NCBI RefSeq assembly: GCF_023227765.1 | Contig: NZ_JALKBZ010000013.1 | Span: 1 to 64,000 of the forward strand | DNA: 64,000 nucleotides | DNA from: Fuchsiella alkaliacetigena | GTDB lineage: Bacteria; Bacillota; Halanaerobiia; Halobacteroidales; Acetohalobiaceae | Direction: 5' to 3' | Shown here: positions 9,036-18,430 of the stretch, piece after piece | Position numbering within the stretch: the stretch's first letter is position 1 | Layout: each line of letters opens with the position of its first letter | Made by a program: the position numbers and the translations under genes | Notes under the pieces: model-generated | What the model was told of the DNA's origin: nothing | The model's input: only the letters and a program-made list of their open reading frames with translations | Database searches by the model: none

Positions 9036-9206
9036 ATGCATTCAAAAGAACAGGAGGAGTTTGAAAAAAAGCACGGAGTAGATCAACATAGGTTTATGAC
9101 TATGTGGGCCCTAGGGATGTCAGATACCGAACTAGCAGTTTCTTTGGACTTATCCGTCGAACAAATCAAAGAAATCAAAACAGAATTAAAACGAAAACAG
9201 CACTAA
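9036..9206 (+). CDS. Small helix-turn-helix-like protein, 56 residues
   Basis: A 56-residue plus-strand gene starting at ATG 9036 with SD AGGGGTG five bases upstream. The protein begins MHSKEQEEFEKKHG and ends in a region reading MSDTELAVSLDLSVEQIKEIK, which has the spacing of a helix-turn-helix (helix, turn at DL, second helix). It could be a tiny DNA-binding regulator or an anti-sigma-like factor; no family is recognised. It runs divergently from tmk and tail-to-tail with gin, the two stop codons overlapping by three bases (9203-9206). Confidence 0.55.
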   Translation: MHSKEQEEFEKKHGVDQHRFMTMWALGMSDTELAVSLDLSVEQIKEIKTELKRKQH

Positions 9207-9373
9207 CTGAATAGTATTGCTTTTAGTTTAAGCAAATAAGTATCATATTCAACATCTAAAGGAAAAGTAATTATTAATTCTTTTTCACAGCTTAAACAGA
9301 GCAGCTCATCTTTAATTTTAATTCCATCCACATTTTGAGCACCACAGATAAAGCAACAATTAAGCTCTTTCAT
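9203..9373 (-). CDS. gin: Sigma-G inhibitor Gin (CsfB-like)
   Basis: 56-residue zinc-binding protein with CCFICGAQNVDGIKI and LLCLSCEKEL, i.e. two CxxC pairs spaced as in Gin/CsfB, the anti-sigma factor that binds sigma-G (and sigma-E) to time sporulation gene expression. ATG at 9373 is chosen because GGAGGT lies seven bases upstream; a longer frame to 9388 would start inside the SD. In Bacillus csfB also lies close to tmk. Its presence supports a spore-forming host. Confidence 0.85.
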   Translation of the reverse strand: MKELNCCFICGAQNVDGIKIKDELLCLSCEKELIITFPLDVEYDTYLLKLKAILFS

Positions 9374-9490
9374 TATTTTTACCTCCAATGATAATTCACT
9401 TTTATACTTATGTGGTGATAAGCTATTATGTGCTTATCCAAAACAACACTTTCAAAAAATCTAATTACTCTATCTCAAAGTACATTGCAA

Positions 9491-9524
9491 AAAGACTCTT
9501 CTATTTTAAAATAGAAGAGTCTTT
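9491..9524 (-). terminator. guaB terminator
   Basis: Perfect inverted repeat (AAAGACTCTTCTATTTT and its complement) just downstream of the guaB stop codon. T-rich bases follow on the minus strand. Confidence 0.75.
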
Positions 9525-9534
9525 AATAAATTAA

Positions 9535-11007
<1,473 letters not shown>

Positions 11008-11055
11008 TTAAAACCCTCCTTAAACTTTACATTTTAAAATAACAAATAGATATTT

Positions 11056-11092
11056 AAAAAGCCTAAGCATAGTCTTAAAAACCATACTTAGG
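11056..11092 (-). terminator. Terminator-like hairpin in the guaB leader
   Basis: On the minus strand CCTAAGTATGGT pairs with ACTATGCTTAGG (12 pairs, two of them G-U) and is followed by CTTTTT. It lies between the guaB promoter (11160-11188) and the gene, so it is positioned to attenuate guaB transcription. No purine riboswitch core is visible in the roughly 60 nt before it. Confidence 0.65.
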
Positions 11093-11159
11093 TTATCTAA
11101 ATCTCTTTAATCTAGCCTTTATTTAAAAATAGATTTAAACACATTTCAAATTTTCTATA

Positions 11160-11188
11160 AGTCTATCAAAATAAGACTAAAGTGTCAA
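11160..11188 (-). promoter_or_regulatory. Sigma-A promoter of guaB
   Basis: TTGACA (11183-11188), 17-bp spacer, TAGACT (11160-11165) on the minus strand. Predicted start near 11153 gives a leader of about 145 nt. Confidence 0.75.
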
Positions 11189-11240
11189 GTAAAATAGTCT
11201 TTGCAGATAAATTATTTTTAACCTAAAATCTACTATTAAA

Positions 11241-11273
11241 AATAGGGTTAGCTTTAAAGCTAACCCTATTTTT
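11241..11273 (-). terminator. por operon terminator
   Basis: A 30-bp perfect inverted repeat (AATAGGGTTAGCTTT and its complement) 13 bp past the porB stop, with T-rich sequence on the minus-strand side. Confidence 0.75.
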
Positions 11274-11285
11274 AATAGTTATTAT

Positions 11286-12215
11286 TTACTTTTCTCCAGT
11301 TCTATGCAGAAGTGTTTCCCATCTCTGATCAACGTGTTCTTGAATTTCATCAATTAAATACTTATTTTTATCTTTGAATAAATGTTTAAATCTTCCCTGA
11401 GGCTTTAACCAATCAGTAATTGGAGCCTTTTCCCTAGGAATATAATTTAACTTCCATTCACCATTTTCCACCTCAAATAAAGGCCAGAAACAGGTATCAG
11501 TAGCAGCTCTTAAAATATCCAATCCTTCTCCTTCAGGATGTCTCCAACCTCTTGGACACTGAGCCAAAACATTTAAAAATGCTGGGCCTTCCACTTCAAA
11601 AGCCTTTCTAGCTTTTTTAATTAAATCCCTAAAATTATGGGGAGAAGCTTGAGCAACATAAGGAATATTATGAGCAGCAACGATATCTGTCAATTCCTTT
11701 TTAAACTGCTGCTTTCCAGGAATCACCTCACCATCTGGACTAGTACTAGTACTAGCATTTCTAGGAGTAGCACTAGAACGTTGAATTCCAGTATTCATAT
11801 AAGCCCCGTTATCATAGCATAAGTACACCATGTCGTGACCTCTTTCCAAGGCTCCAGATAGTGATTGAAAACCTATATCATAAGTTCCTCCATCACCACC
11901 AATAGCTAAAAACTTAGTATCCCCCTCTAGCTTACCTTGTCTCTTTAAAGAACGAAAAGCTGATTCGGCTCCACTAATTGTAGCGGCCACATTCTCAAAA
12001 GCATTATGAATAAAAGAACCTTTCCAAGCAGTATAGGGATAAATAGTAGTTGAAACCTCTAAACAGCCTGTAGCTATTCCAACCACTACTGGATCTTCAG
12101 TAGCTCGCATTACCTGTCTAACTATAATCGAAGCTCCACATCCTGAACACAATCTATGTCCACCAGTCAATTCTTCTTCTTGCTTAGCTATCTCCTTTAA
12201 ATCTACTTTAGACAT
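11286..12215 (-). CDS. porB: Pyruvate:ferredoxin oxidoreductase beta subunit
   Basis: 309-residue TPP-binding beta subunit of a four-subunit 2-oxoacid:ferredoxin oxidoreductase (cytoplasmic; pyruvate + CoA to acetyl-CoA + CO2 + reduced ferredoxin). RLCSGCGASI near 21-30 and further cysteines ligate the proximal 4Fe-4S cluster; the TPP motif starts GGDGGTYDIG near 107 and ends YDNGAYMNTGIQ near 133-144. Last gene of porCDAB, 12 bp after porA, followed by a strong terminator. Pyruvate is the likely substrate, but related 2-oxoacid enzymes cannot be excluded from sequence alone. Confidence 0.9.
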   Translation of the reverse strand: MSKVDLKEIAKQEEELTGGHRLCSGCGASIIVRQVMRATEDPVVVGIATGCLEVSTTIYPYTAWKGSFIHNAFENVAATISGAESAFRSLKRQGKLEGDTKFLAIGGDGGTYDIGFQSLSGALERGHDMVYLCYDNGAYMNTGIQRSSATPRNASTSTSPDGEVIPGKQQFKKELTDIVAAHNIPYVAQASPHNFRDLIKKARKAFEVEGPAFLNVLAQCPRGWRHPEGEGLDILRAATDTCFWPLFEVENGEWKLNYIPREKAPITDWLKPQGRFKHLFKDKNKYLIDEIQEHVDQRWETLLHRTGEK

Positions 12216-12227
12216 TTATTACACCTC

Positions 12228-13409
12228 CTATTCTCTTACACCTAGATATTGAACCCGCTCTTCAACTTCTCCAGATTCTAAAATATCTTGCAAATCTTTA
12301 TAAACAGCTTCAATTTCATCAACTTGAGTATCTCTACCACCAAGACCATAAATATAATTCACTGCTTCTATCTCAGAATCAGCATTATAAAGCGCACTCC
12401 TGATATCTGCAAATACGGGCCCGCCAGTATCAGAGAAAGTTTCAGCTCTATCTAAAACAGCTAAAACCTTCAAATTACTCAAAGCTTCTGTGATCTCCTC
12501 AGCAGGAAAAGGTCTATATAGTCTTAGCTTCAAAAGCCCTGCTTTAATACCCTCATCTCTTAAGTTATCTACTGCTGCTTTAGCAGTACCAGTAGTAGAA
12601 CCTAAAGCAACAATACCTACCTCAGCATCATCCAGCTTATACTCTTCAAAGTAACTAAAGCCGCGTCCAGTTAACTCATTATACTCTTCTGCCACTTCAG
12701 CTACTACTTTTTTAGCATGCTTTACAGCCTCAGACTGCTGTCTTTTATGCTCAAAATAATAGTCTTGCAAATCTATAGGGCCCACAGTAATCGGATTCTC
12801 AGCATCCAATAAAGTATGTTCAGGATTATACTCACCAATAAACTCCTGTACATCTTCATCAGCCAATATATTAAAGTTTTCCACTGCGTGACTGATAATA
12901 AAACCATCCATATTAACCATCACAGGTAGCTTAACATCCTCATGTTCACCAATCTTAAAGGCCTGAATAGTATTATCATAAGCTTCCTGAGCATTTTCAG
13001 CATATAGCTGAATCCAACCTGAATCTCTAGCTCCCATAGAATCACTATGATCACAATGAATATTAATCGGCCCACTTAAAGCTCTATTAACAACCGGCAT
13101 TACAATTGGTAACCTAGTTGAAGCAGCAATATATAAAATCTCCCACATTAAAGCTAAACCATTAGCAGCAGTAGCAGTCATAGCTCTAGCTCCACTAGCG
13201 GAAGCTCCTACACTAGCACTCATAGCACTATGTTCACTTTCTACAGTAACAAAATCAGTATCTACCTCTCCATCAGCAACAAATTGAGAAAAAATCTGTA
13301 CAATCTCTGTCTGAGGAGTAATGGGATAAGCAGCTACTACATCTGGATTAATCTGCCGCATAGCATTAGCTATGGCTTCATTTCCAGTTAAAGCAACTTG
13401 ATTAGACAT
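12228..13409 (-). CDS. porA: Pyruvate:ferredoxin oxidoreductase alpha subunit
   Basis: 393-residue alpha subunit carrying domain I (residues about 1-250, with GNEAIANAMRQINPDVVAAY and YPITPQTEI) and domain II (about 255-365). The YPITP and ESEHSAMSA segments form the substrate and TPP pyrimidine side of the active site with the beta subunit. Length matches archaeal-type PorA. It follows porD by 21 bp and precedes porB by 12 bp. Confidence 0.92.
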   Translation of the reverse strand: MSNQVALTGNEAIANAMRQINPDVVAAYPITPQTEIVQIFSQFVADGEVDTDFVTVESEHSAMSASVGASASGARAMTATAANGLALMWEILYIAASTRLPIVMPVVNRALSGPINIHCDHSDSMGARDSGWIQLYAENAQEAYDNTIQAFKIGEHEDVKLPVMVNMDGFIISHAVENFNILADEDVQEFIGEYNPEHTLLDAENPITVGPIDLQDYYFEHKRQQSEAVKHAKKVVAEVAEEYNELTGRGFSYFEEYKLDDAEVGIVALGSTTGTAKAAVDNLRDEGIKAGLLKLRLYRPFPAEEITEALSNLKVLAVLDRAETFSDTGGPVFADIRSALYNADSEIEAVNYIYGLGGRDTQVDEIEAVYKDLQDILESGEVEERVQYLGVRE

Positions 13410-13430
13410 AATTTATCTTCCTCCTTCCAC

Positions 13431-13739
13431 TTATTTCTCAGATAAGTTTCCTTCTTCTAGCATAGTTATCGCATCAACAGGACATTCATTAGCACAGATT
13501 CCACAGCCTTTACAATGGTCATAATCATAGCCTTTAATCTCTTCATCTTTAGAAATTATAGAAGAATCCGGGCAATAAATCCAACAAATATGACAGTTGA
13601 TACAGATCTCTTGATCTATCATGGGTCGATAAGTTCTCCAGCCACCAGTTTTATAATCATCAGCATTCCCAGGCTCTATAATTAAGCCGCCTTCTGGAAT
13701 GGATTTCCAACCCGGTTTTTGTTGATCTTTTTTAGCCAT
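13431..13739 (-). CDS. porD: Pyruvate:ferredoxin oxidoreductase delta (ferredoxin) subunit
   Basis: 102-residue delta subunit with two 4Fe-4S binding sets: CINCHICWIYCP at about 46-57 and CKGCGICANECP at about 75-86. Carries electrons from the PorAB cluster to free ferredoxin. The preceding 45 residues include the family's PGNADDYKTGGWRTYRP segment. Two bases separate it from porC. Confidence 0.94.
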   Translation of the reverse strand: MAKKDQQKPGWKSIPEGGLIIEPGNADDYKTGGWRTYRPMIDQEICINCHICWIYCPDSSIISKDEEIKGYDYDHCKGCGICANECPVDAITMLEEGNLSEK

Positions 13740-13741
13740 TA

Positions 13742-14314
13742 TTAATTCCTCACCTCCTGGTAAGCCCTATCTATACAGTTCATATTTCCTTCAATAACTT
13801 CAGGCTTACTAGCAAACTTCTTTTCAAATTCTTTCTTTATTTGAACTTTAAAATCCTCAAACTCCAATATACCTGTAGCCTTAATTAAAGCACCTAACAT
13901 AGGTGTATTAGGAAAAGGTGCTCCTAACTCATAAGTAGAGATTTCATTTGCATCAACTGTAAACACCTCACCAGCAAAGTCAAGCTTCTCTTTGATTTTA
14001 CCAGGGCTTTTATTAGTATTAACAATAATAGTACCGTCCTCAGGTACTCCTTCTGTTACATCTACTACCTCTAATAAAGTAGGATCTAAAACCACTACTA
14101 TACTCGGTTCAGTAACCTGACAATGAACTGTAAGTTCGTTTTCGCTAATTCTATTAAAAGCTAATACGGGAGCTCCCATTCTTTCAGGACCGTATTCTGG
14201 AAATGCTTGAATATTCTTTCCGGTTTTAGATGCAACTTTTCCTAATAAAATAGATGCTGTTTTAGAACCTTGTCCCCCTCTACCATGCCAACGAATTTCT
14301 GTTAAAGTTGCCAT
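13742..14314 (-). CDS. porC: Pyruvate:ferredoxin oxidoreductase gamma subunit
   Basis: 190-residue gamma subunit of the catalytic-gamma domain family: IRWHGRGGQGSKTAS near 7-21 is diagnostic, followed by FPEYGPERMGAPVLAFNR. Starts at ATG 14314, with GGAGGA six bases upstream; the TTG one codon earlier is less well placed. First gene of porCDAB. Its leader is unusually long, with two consensus promoters and a PdhR-like operator (see separate entries). Confidence 0.92.
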   Translation of the reverse strand: MATLTEIRWHGRGGQGSKTASILLGKVASKTGKNIQAFPEYGPERMGAPVLAFNRISENELTVHCQVTEPSIVVVLDPTLLEVVDVTEGVPEDGTIIVNTNKSPGKIKEKLDFAGEVFTVDANEISTYELGAPFPNTPMLGALIKATGILEFEDFKVQIKKEFEKKFASKPEVIEGNMNCIDRAYQEVRN

Positions 14315-14628
14315 CAATGCTCCTCCTTTCGTTTAGTTCTCTTAAGTGTATAATTAAAGTTATAAAATCTTTCTAGCTTTGTAGTCTCTTCACCTCCTAA
14401 TATAGTTAAATAAAATAAAAAAATTAGCTAATATTTTTATGGTATCCAACTATATATTTTCTTTAAGGAATATATATATTCCTTTTAATTTAAATAAATT
14501 TAAATTTTCAAAATACTTATTAACAATTCAAATCTAATTTTTAAGCTTAGTATATTAACTTTACTAAGCTTTAATCCAGTATTTTTATTCCAAATAGCTT
14601 GTCTAAGCATAAATATCCAGTATAAATC

Positions 14629-14657
14629 AGTATATCAAAAGTCAATATTTGTGTCAA
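14629..14657 (-). promoter_or_regulatory. por promoter P2 (proximal)
   Basis: TTGACA (14652-14657), 17-bp spacer, TATACT (14629-14634) on the minus strand, about 310 bp before porC. Confidence 0.6.
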
Positions 14658-14731
14658 TATTCAAATAATTCATTAATATTCAATTAGATAATAAATTATA
14701 TAATTTGCCTTAATTTAAACAATCAACACCT

Positions 14732-14747
14732 AATGGTCAGACCAATT
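14732..14747. promoter_or_regulatory. PdhR/FadR-type GntR operator candidate
   Basis: Palindrome AATGGTCAGACCAATT with core TGGTCAGACCA at 14734-14744. It matches the pattern ATTGGTnnnACCAAT known for PdhR and the related TGGTnnnACCA sites of FadR-subfamily GntR regulators. It lies just downstream of the -10 of P1, over the predicted transcription start, where a bound repressor would block the por promoter. The regulator gene is not in the window. Confidence 0.55.
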
Positions 14748-14757
14748 TCCATTTCTA

Positions 14758-14786
14758 ATTATATCTAAATAAACAAACTATGTCAA
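14758..14786 (-). promoter_or_regulatory. por promoter P1 (distal), perfect consensus
   Basis: TTGACA (14781-14786), 17-bp spacer, TATAAT (14758-14763) on the minus strand. It is the only good promoter upstream of the operator at 14732-14747 and implies a leader of about 435 nt. Confidence 0.7.
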
Positions 14787-14813
14787 CTAATTATAAATAC
14801 TAAAGCCACCGTT

Positions 14814-15053
14814 TTACCGGTGACCCTTTTTTTTAACTTCTTTTAATAAGTAATTATATTTAGCTTGAGCTGCTTCAATAGAATAAATAGCATAGTCCAC
14901 CAAGTCAGGTTCTTTTACTTTTTGAAAGTAAGCCTGTGCTTCTAACCATTCCTTTTTAGCAGCTTCTAATTCTTCATCGATAGTAAAGTTAAATTCATCT
15001 AAATCTAAGATCACCAACTTTACCTTCAAGCCTTGATAATAAGAGCTTAACAT
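14814..15053 (-). CDS. yaaL: YaaL family protein (DUF2508)
   Basis: Small helical protein of the DUF2508/YaaL family: EELEAAKKEWLEAQAYFQKV, then PDLVDYAIYSIEAAQAKYNYLLKEVKK. Function unknown; the gene follows recR in many Firmicutes. Start choice is difficult. ATG at 15053 gives 79 residues but has no SD. A strong AAGGGGGT lies upstream at the right distance from an in-frame ATT at 15092 (92 residues), which would keep the N-terminal helix seen in relatives. A TTG at 15131 also has no SD. I list the ATG as the conservative choice. Confidence 0.75.
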   Translation of the reverse strand: MLSSYYQGLKVKLVILDLDEFNFTIDEELEAAKKEWLEAQAYFQKVKEPDLVDYAIYSIEAAQAKYNYLLKEVKKKGHR

Positions 15054-15143
15054 TATAAATAATTGCTTAATAGAATTAATTAACTTATAAATTTTGATTA
15101 CCCCCTTAAAACTTATTTTTAAGGTAACCAAAATTTTAATAAT

Positions 15144-15743
15144 TTATACTTTAGTTCTACCCTCTAAGGCCTTGGATAACGTTACTTCATCAGCATACTC
15201 TAAGTCTCCTCCAACTGGCAATCCATGGGCTATTCTACTAATGGTAATCTCAAAAGGCTCTAACAGACGAACAATATACATAGCTGTAGCTTCACCTTCT
15301 ACATTAGGATCTGTAGCTAAAATAACCTCTTCAATATTCTTTTCTTTAATCCGAGATAATAAGCTATTAAGTCTAATATCATCAGGCCCTCTCCCTTCCA
15401 TAGGAGAAATAGAGCCGTGCAAAACATGGTATACTCCTTTATATTCTCCTGTTCTTTCCATGGCTACTATATCTTTAGAATTCTCTACTATACAAATAGT
15501 ATTTGTATCTCTAGTTTCATCTTTACAAATACTACATACTTCTTCTGCACTAAAATTATTGCAGACAGAACAGTAATTAATATTATCTTTTACATCTTTA
15601 ATAGTTAAAGCTAACTCTTCAACTTCTTCTTGAGTAGAATCTAAAATATAAAAAGCTAATCTTTGCGCAGTTTTAGGACCAATTCCAGGTAGTTTAGTTA
15701 ACTGTCCAATTAATTTAGCTATAGGCTGTGCATAATGCTTCAT
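15144..15743 (-). CDS. recR: Recombination protein RecR
   Basis: 199-residue RecR. Helix-hairpin-helix [17 protein letters not shown] near residues 17-33, a C4 zinc finger [16 protein letters not shown] at about 58-73, and a Toprim domain ([23 protein letters not shown]). RecR with RecO/RecF loads RecA at single-strand gaps; recF is also in this window. Follows ybaB by 21 bp in the dnaX-ybaB-recR-yaaL operon. Confidence 0.96.
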   Translation of the reverse strand: MKHYAQPIAKLIGQLTKLPGIGPKTAQRLAFYILDSTQEEVEELALTIKDVKDNINYCSVCNNFSAEEVCSICKDETRDTNTICIVENSKDIVAMERTGEYKGVYHVLHGSISPMEGRGPDDIRLNSLLSRIKEKNIEEVILATDPNVEGEATAMYIVRLLEPFEITISRIAHGLPVGGDLEYADEVTLSKALEGRTKV

Positions 15744-15764
15744 AAAACAACTTCTCCTTATTAG

Positions 15765-16073
15765 TTAAAATAGCCCAGGAATATTCATGCCTCCAGTTAA
15801 GTCACCCATTTTTTCCGAAGCCATATCCTGTACCTTACGCATTGCTTCATTAGTTGCTGCTAAAATTAAATCTTCTAACATCTCTACATCTTCCGGGTCA
15901 ACTGCATCAGGATCAATACTAATATCTACAATTTCCTGTTTTCCATTAGCAACCACCTTAACTACACCCCCACCAGCAGTAGCCTCTACTTCTTCATCAG
16001 CTAAATCTTCTTGAGCTTTTTTCATTTGTGATTGCATCTTTTGTACCTGCTTCATCATCTTACCCATATCCAT
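15765..16073 (-). CDS. yaaK: YbaB/EbfC nucleoid-associated protein
   Basis: 102-residue DNA-binding protein: Met/Gln-rich N-terminal helix (MDMGKMMKQVQKMQSQMKKA), central beta hairpin ATAGGGVVKVVANGKQEI, C-terminal helix LILAATNEAMRKVQDMASEKMG. Forms a tweezer-like dimer that binds DNA; partner of the DnaX/RecR locus in nearly all bacteria. Lies 21 bp after dnaX. Confidence 0.95.
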   Translation of the reverse strand: MDMGKMMKQVQKMQSQMKKAQEDLADEEVEATAGGGVVKVVANGKQEIVDISIDPDAVDPEDVEMLEDLILAATNEAMRKVQDMASEKMGDLTGGMNIPGLF

Positions 16074-16094
16074 AATTTTTCTCCTCCTCGCTTA

Positions 16095-17810
16095 TTATTT
16101 TCCTACTTTAATAATCTCACCACCAAACACTTCCAAAACGTCCTTCACCAAAGAATGATCTTCAACACCTTTTTCCGCTTGCTCTTTACTTTCTTTCTGC
16201 TTAAACTCTTTTACTTCTTTGGGGTTTCTATCAGTCTCCTTGCCACTTTGCTCCGCTTTATTTTCATAATTATTATTTCCAGAAAAAACAGCTTTAACCT
16301 TCTTCTTAACTCCCAAAACTTCTTTAATACTCTTTTCAATAATTTCACTTTTTTGTTCAACATTTGTCTTATGAAAGCTTTTAGATTTATCGAACTCTAT
16401 AATTATCTGCCTATCTTGAACAGCAGCAACCTTACCTTCTTTAAGCATAGCATGAGTTCTAATCTCATGCTCTCGAATATGTGCTAATACCTTCGGCCAG
16501 TTTTCCTTTATATTTAAAGCAGAAGTACTTTCTTCTTTAGGCTGTGACTTTTGATTTTCTGACGATGCTTTAGTTTCAACTTCTGTTTCTTGCTTCTCTT
16601 TTAATTTTACTTGAGAATTATAACTACCTTCTTTGTCTGAAATATCTTGAATGCTTTTTAAATTAGTTATTTCTTTTTCCAACTTATTTATTCGCTCTAA
16701 AATACTCTCTGAATAAGATTCAACTTCAGAGTTAATTAACTTTATAACTCCCATCTCCAATAAAATTCTAGGTTGTTCATTCTGTTTTAATTCGCTTTTT
16801 AATTCAATTAAAATATTAATTATCTTCATTAACCTTCGAACTGAAAATTTCTCAGCTTGCAGTTTCATTTTTTCTTTACCAGCAGCTGGATACTCTATTA
16901 ATTCTGTTAGCTCCTGGCATTCACTTTGAACTAAAAGACTACGTAAATAATTTATTAAGCTATTTACAAACTGTTGTAAATCTTTCCCTTCATTTAAGAT
17001 GCGATTAATTAACTTTAAACCTTTATCTACTTCCTTATTTAAAATTATTTTTCCCATCTCGAAAAGAACTTCCTGCTCTACCAAACCTAAAACTTCATTT
17101 ACATCGCTTAATTCTATTTTTGATTCACTATAAGAAATTAACTGATCTAAAGTACTAATCGCGTCTCGCATTCCACCTTCTGCACTTCTAGCAATAAGCA
17201 TCGCTGCTTCAGTTGATAATTCAATATTCTCTTGCTGACAAATAAAGTTTAAACGCTCTACTATATCTTGAGTAGACAGTCTACCAAAGTCAAATTTTTG
17301 GCAACGAGAAAGAATAGTAGGTAATAAAGCATAGGGTTCTGTAGTAGCTAAAATAAATATAACATATTCCGGAGGCTCTTCTAAAGTTTTAAGTAAAGCA
17401 TTAAAGGCTTCCTTAGTCAACATATGAGCTTCATCAATTATATATACTTTATAGCGACCTTCAGTAGGAGAAAACTTTACTTTCTCTCTTAAATTCCTAA
17501 TTTCATCAATTCCTCGATTAGAAGCAGCATCTATTTCAATTATATCAACAGAGCTATTATTATGTATTTTATGACAAATTTCGCATTCGCCACAAGGATT
17601 TGTATTTAAACTATCATTACAGTTTAATGCTTTAGCTAAAACTTTAGCTGTACTTGTTTTACCAGTACCTCTAGGTCCACAAAATAAATAAGCATGAGCA
17701 ATTCTTTCTAATTTAATTGCATTTCTAAGGGTTTTAATAATATTATCCTGCCCTACAATATCTTCAAAGTTTCTTGGTCGCCATTTTCTATATAATGATA
17801 AATAAGACAT
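16095..17810 (-). CDS. dnaX: DNA polymerase III gamma/tau subunit DnaX
   Basis: 571-residue clamp-loader ATPase. Walker A CGPRGTGKTSTAK near 44-56, zinc cysteines CNDSLNTNPCGECEICHK at about 65-82, Walker B YIIDEAHML near 122-130, sensor LATTEP and SRC near 169. Residues about 1-365 form the AAA+ and collar domains; 375-480 is a charged linker, and the C-terminal part should be the tau region that contacts the polymerase and DnaB. I saw no clear need for a frameshift to make gamma. Heads the dnaX-ybaB-recR-yaaL operon. Confidence 0.95.
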   Translation of the reverse strand: MSYLSLYRKWRPRNFEDIVGQDNIIKTLRNAIKLERIAHAYLFCGPRGTGKTSTAKVLAKALNCNDSLNTNPCGECEICHKIHNNSSVDIIEIDAASNRGIDEIRNLREKVKFSPTEGRYKVYIIDEAHMLTKEAFNALLKTLEEPPEYVIFILATTEPYALLPTILSRCQKFDFGRLSTQDIVERLNFICQQENIELSTEAAMLIARSAEGGMRDAISTLDQLISYSESKIELSDVNEVLGLVEQEVLFEMGKIILNKEVDKGLKLINRILNEGKDLQQFVNSLINYLRSLLVQSECQELTELIEYPAAGKEKMKLQAEKFSVRRLMKIINILIELKSELKQNEQPRILLEMGVIKLINSEVESYSESILERINKLEKEITNLKSIQDISDKEGSYNSQVKLKEKQETEVETKASSENQKSQPKEESTSALNIKENWPKVLAHIREHEIRTHAMLKEGKVAAVQDRQIIIEFDKSKSFHKTNVEQKSEIIEKSIKEVLGVKKKVKAVFSGNNNYENKAEQSGKETDRNPKEVKEFKQKESKEQAEKGVEDHSLVKDVLEVFGGEIIKVGK

Positions 17811-17859
17811 TTTTATTCAACCCCATATAAACATCATTATTGATTTTTATAAAAATTAA

Positions 17860-18130
17860 GGCTGTGCATCTACTTTCACCTAATCCTCCTTAAGCGTTAC
17901 TTAAGCAGTTAGCTCAAGCCAGGCTCCCCTACGGCACATAAGAAACACTACTTACCGCTGCTCCCTTCCGGGCCTGACGGAGTTGGTAGGTTCTTATTGC
18001 GTAGGACCCAACCTTCATCACCACTTGCTTAAGCCAGACCTTAAAGAACAAAAGGCTGGAGTAGATATTCAATCCCGCTATAGCGGCTTGCGGGTTACAG
18101 GGTACCGCTACCACCCCATCTAGCACAGCC
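17860..18130 (-). ncRNA. ffs: SRP RNA, copy 1 (large Firmicute type)
   Basis: About 271 nt on the minus strand. The conserved domain IV, with GTCAGGCCCGGAAGGGAGCAGC, the Ffh-binding asymmetric loop and GGAA tetraloop region, lies near 17957-17980. The 5' and 3' ends pair as GGCTGTGC/GCACAGCC; the Alu domain is present, so it is the long Bacillus-type SRP RNA. Conserved location between dnaX and tadA. It has its own promoter at 18198-18226, implying a ~60-nt 5' extension to be processed. Confidence 0.95.
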
Positions 18131-18197
18131 AAATCTATAATTCAAAAGTTTTAACAACTTTAATTAGCTAATTTAATACTCAACTTTAACATTCATA

Positions 18198-18226
18198 ATT
18201 ATAACAGAATGAAATTCTATCGTCAA
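18198..18226 (-). promoter_or_regulatory. Promoter of SRP RNA copy 1
   Basis: TTGACG (18221-18226), 17-bp spacer, TATAAT (18198-18203) on the minus strand. Confidence 0.75.
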
Positions 18227-18262
18227 GCCCCTTCTTCCATTAATTAGAAAATAGCAAAAAAT

Positions 18263-18287
18263 AAAAAACCACCATTAAATGGCAGTT
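18263..18287 (-). terminator. Terminator after tRNA-Ser(GGA)
   Basis: Short stem CTGCCATT / AATGGTGG (with G-U pairs) followed by T6 on the minus strand, directly after the tRNA CCA end. It closes the tRNA-tadA transcript before the SRP RNA promoter. Confidence 0.65.
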
Positions 18288-18292
18288 TGAAA

Positions 18293-18387
<95 letters not shown>

Positions 18388-18430
18388 GAACTAATAGTTT
18401 TTATAAACAGCAAATATCACAAAATAATAT

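Larger units (their letters stand above)
14315..14757 (-). promoter_or_regulatory. por leader region with stem-loops
   Basis: About 440 bp without a gene. Two inverted repeats are visible: 14465-14484, a 20-bp perfect palindrome (AAGGAATATA and complement), and 14543-14571, a 10-bp stem (AAGCTTAGTA / TACTAAGCTT) with a 9-nt loop. Neither is followed by a T run on the minus strand, so they look like operators or leader structures rather than terminators. Promoters lie at 14629-14657 and 14758-14786. Confidence 0.5.

Noticed and set aside
15094-15576. 160-residue plus-strand ORF
   Set aside because: Antisense to recR; no SD, no domain.
16032-16487. 151-residue plus-strand ORF
   Set aside because: Antisense to dnaX/ybaB; Phe/Leu-rich composition arises from the reverse of Lys/Glu-rich coding.
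17929-18132. 67-residue minus-strand ORF
   Set aside because: It lies within SRP RNA copy 1; the reading frame is fortuitous in a stable RNA gene.
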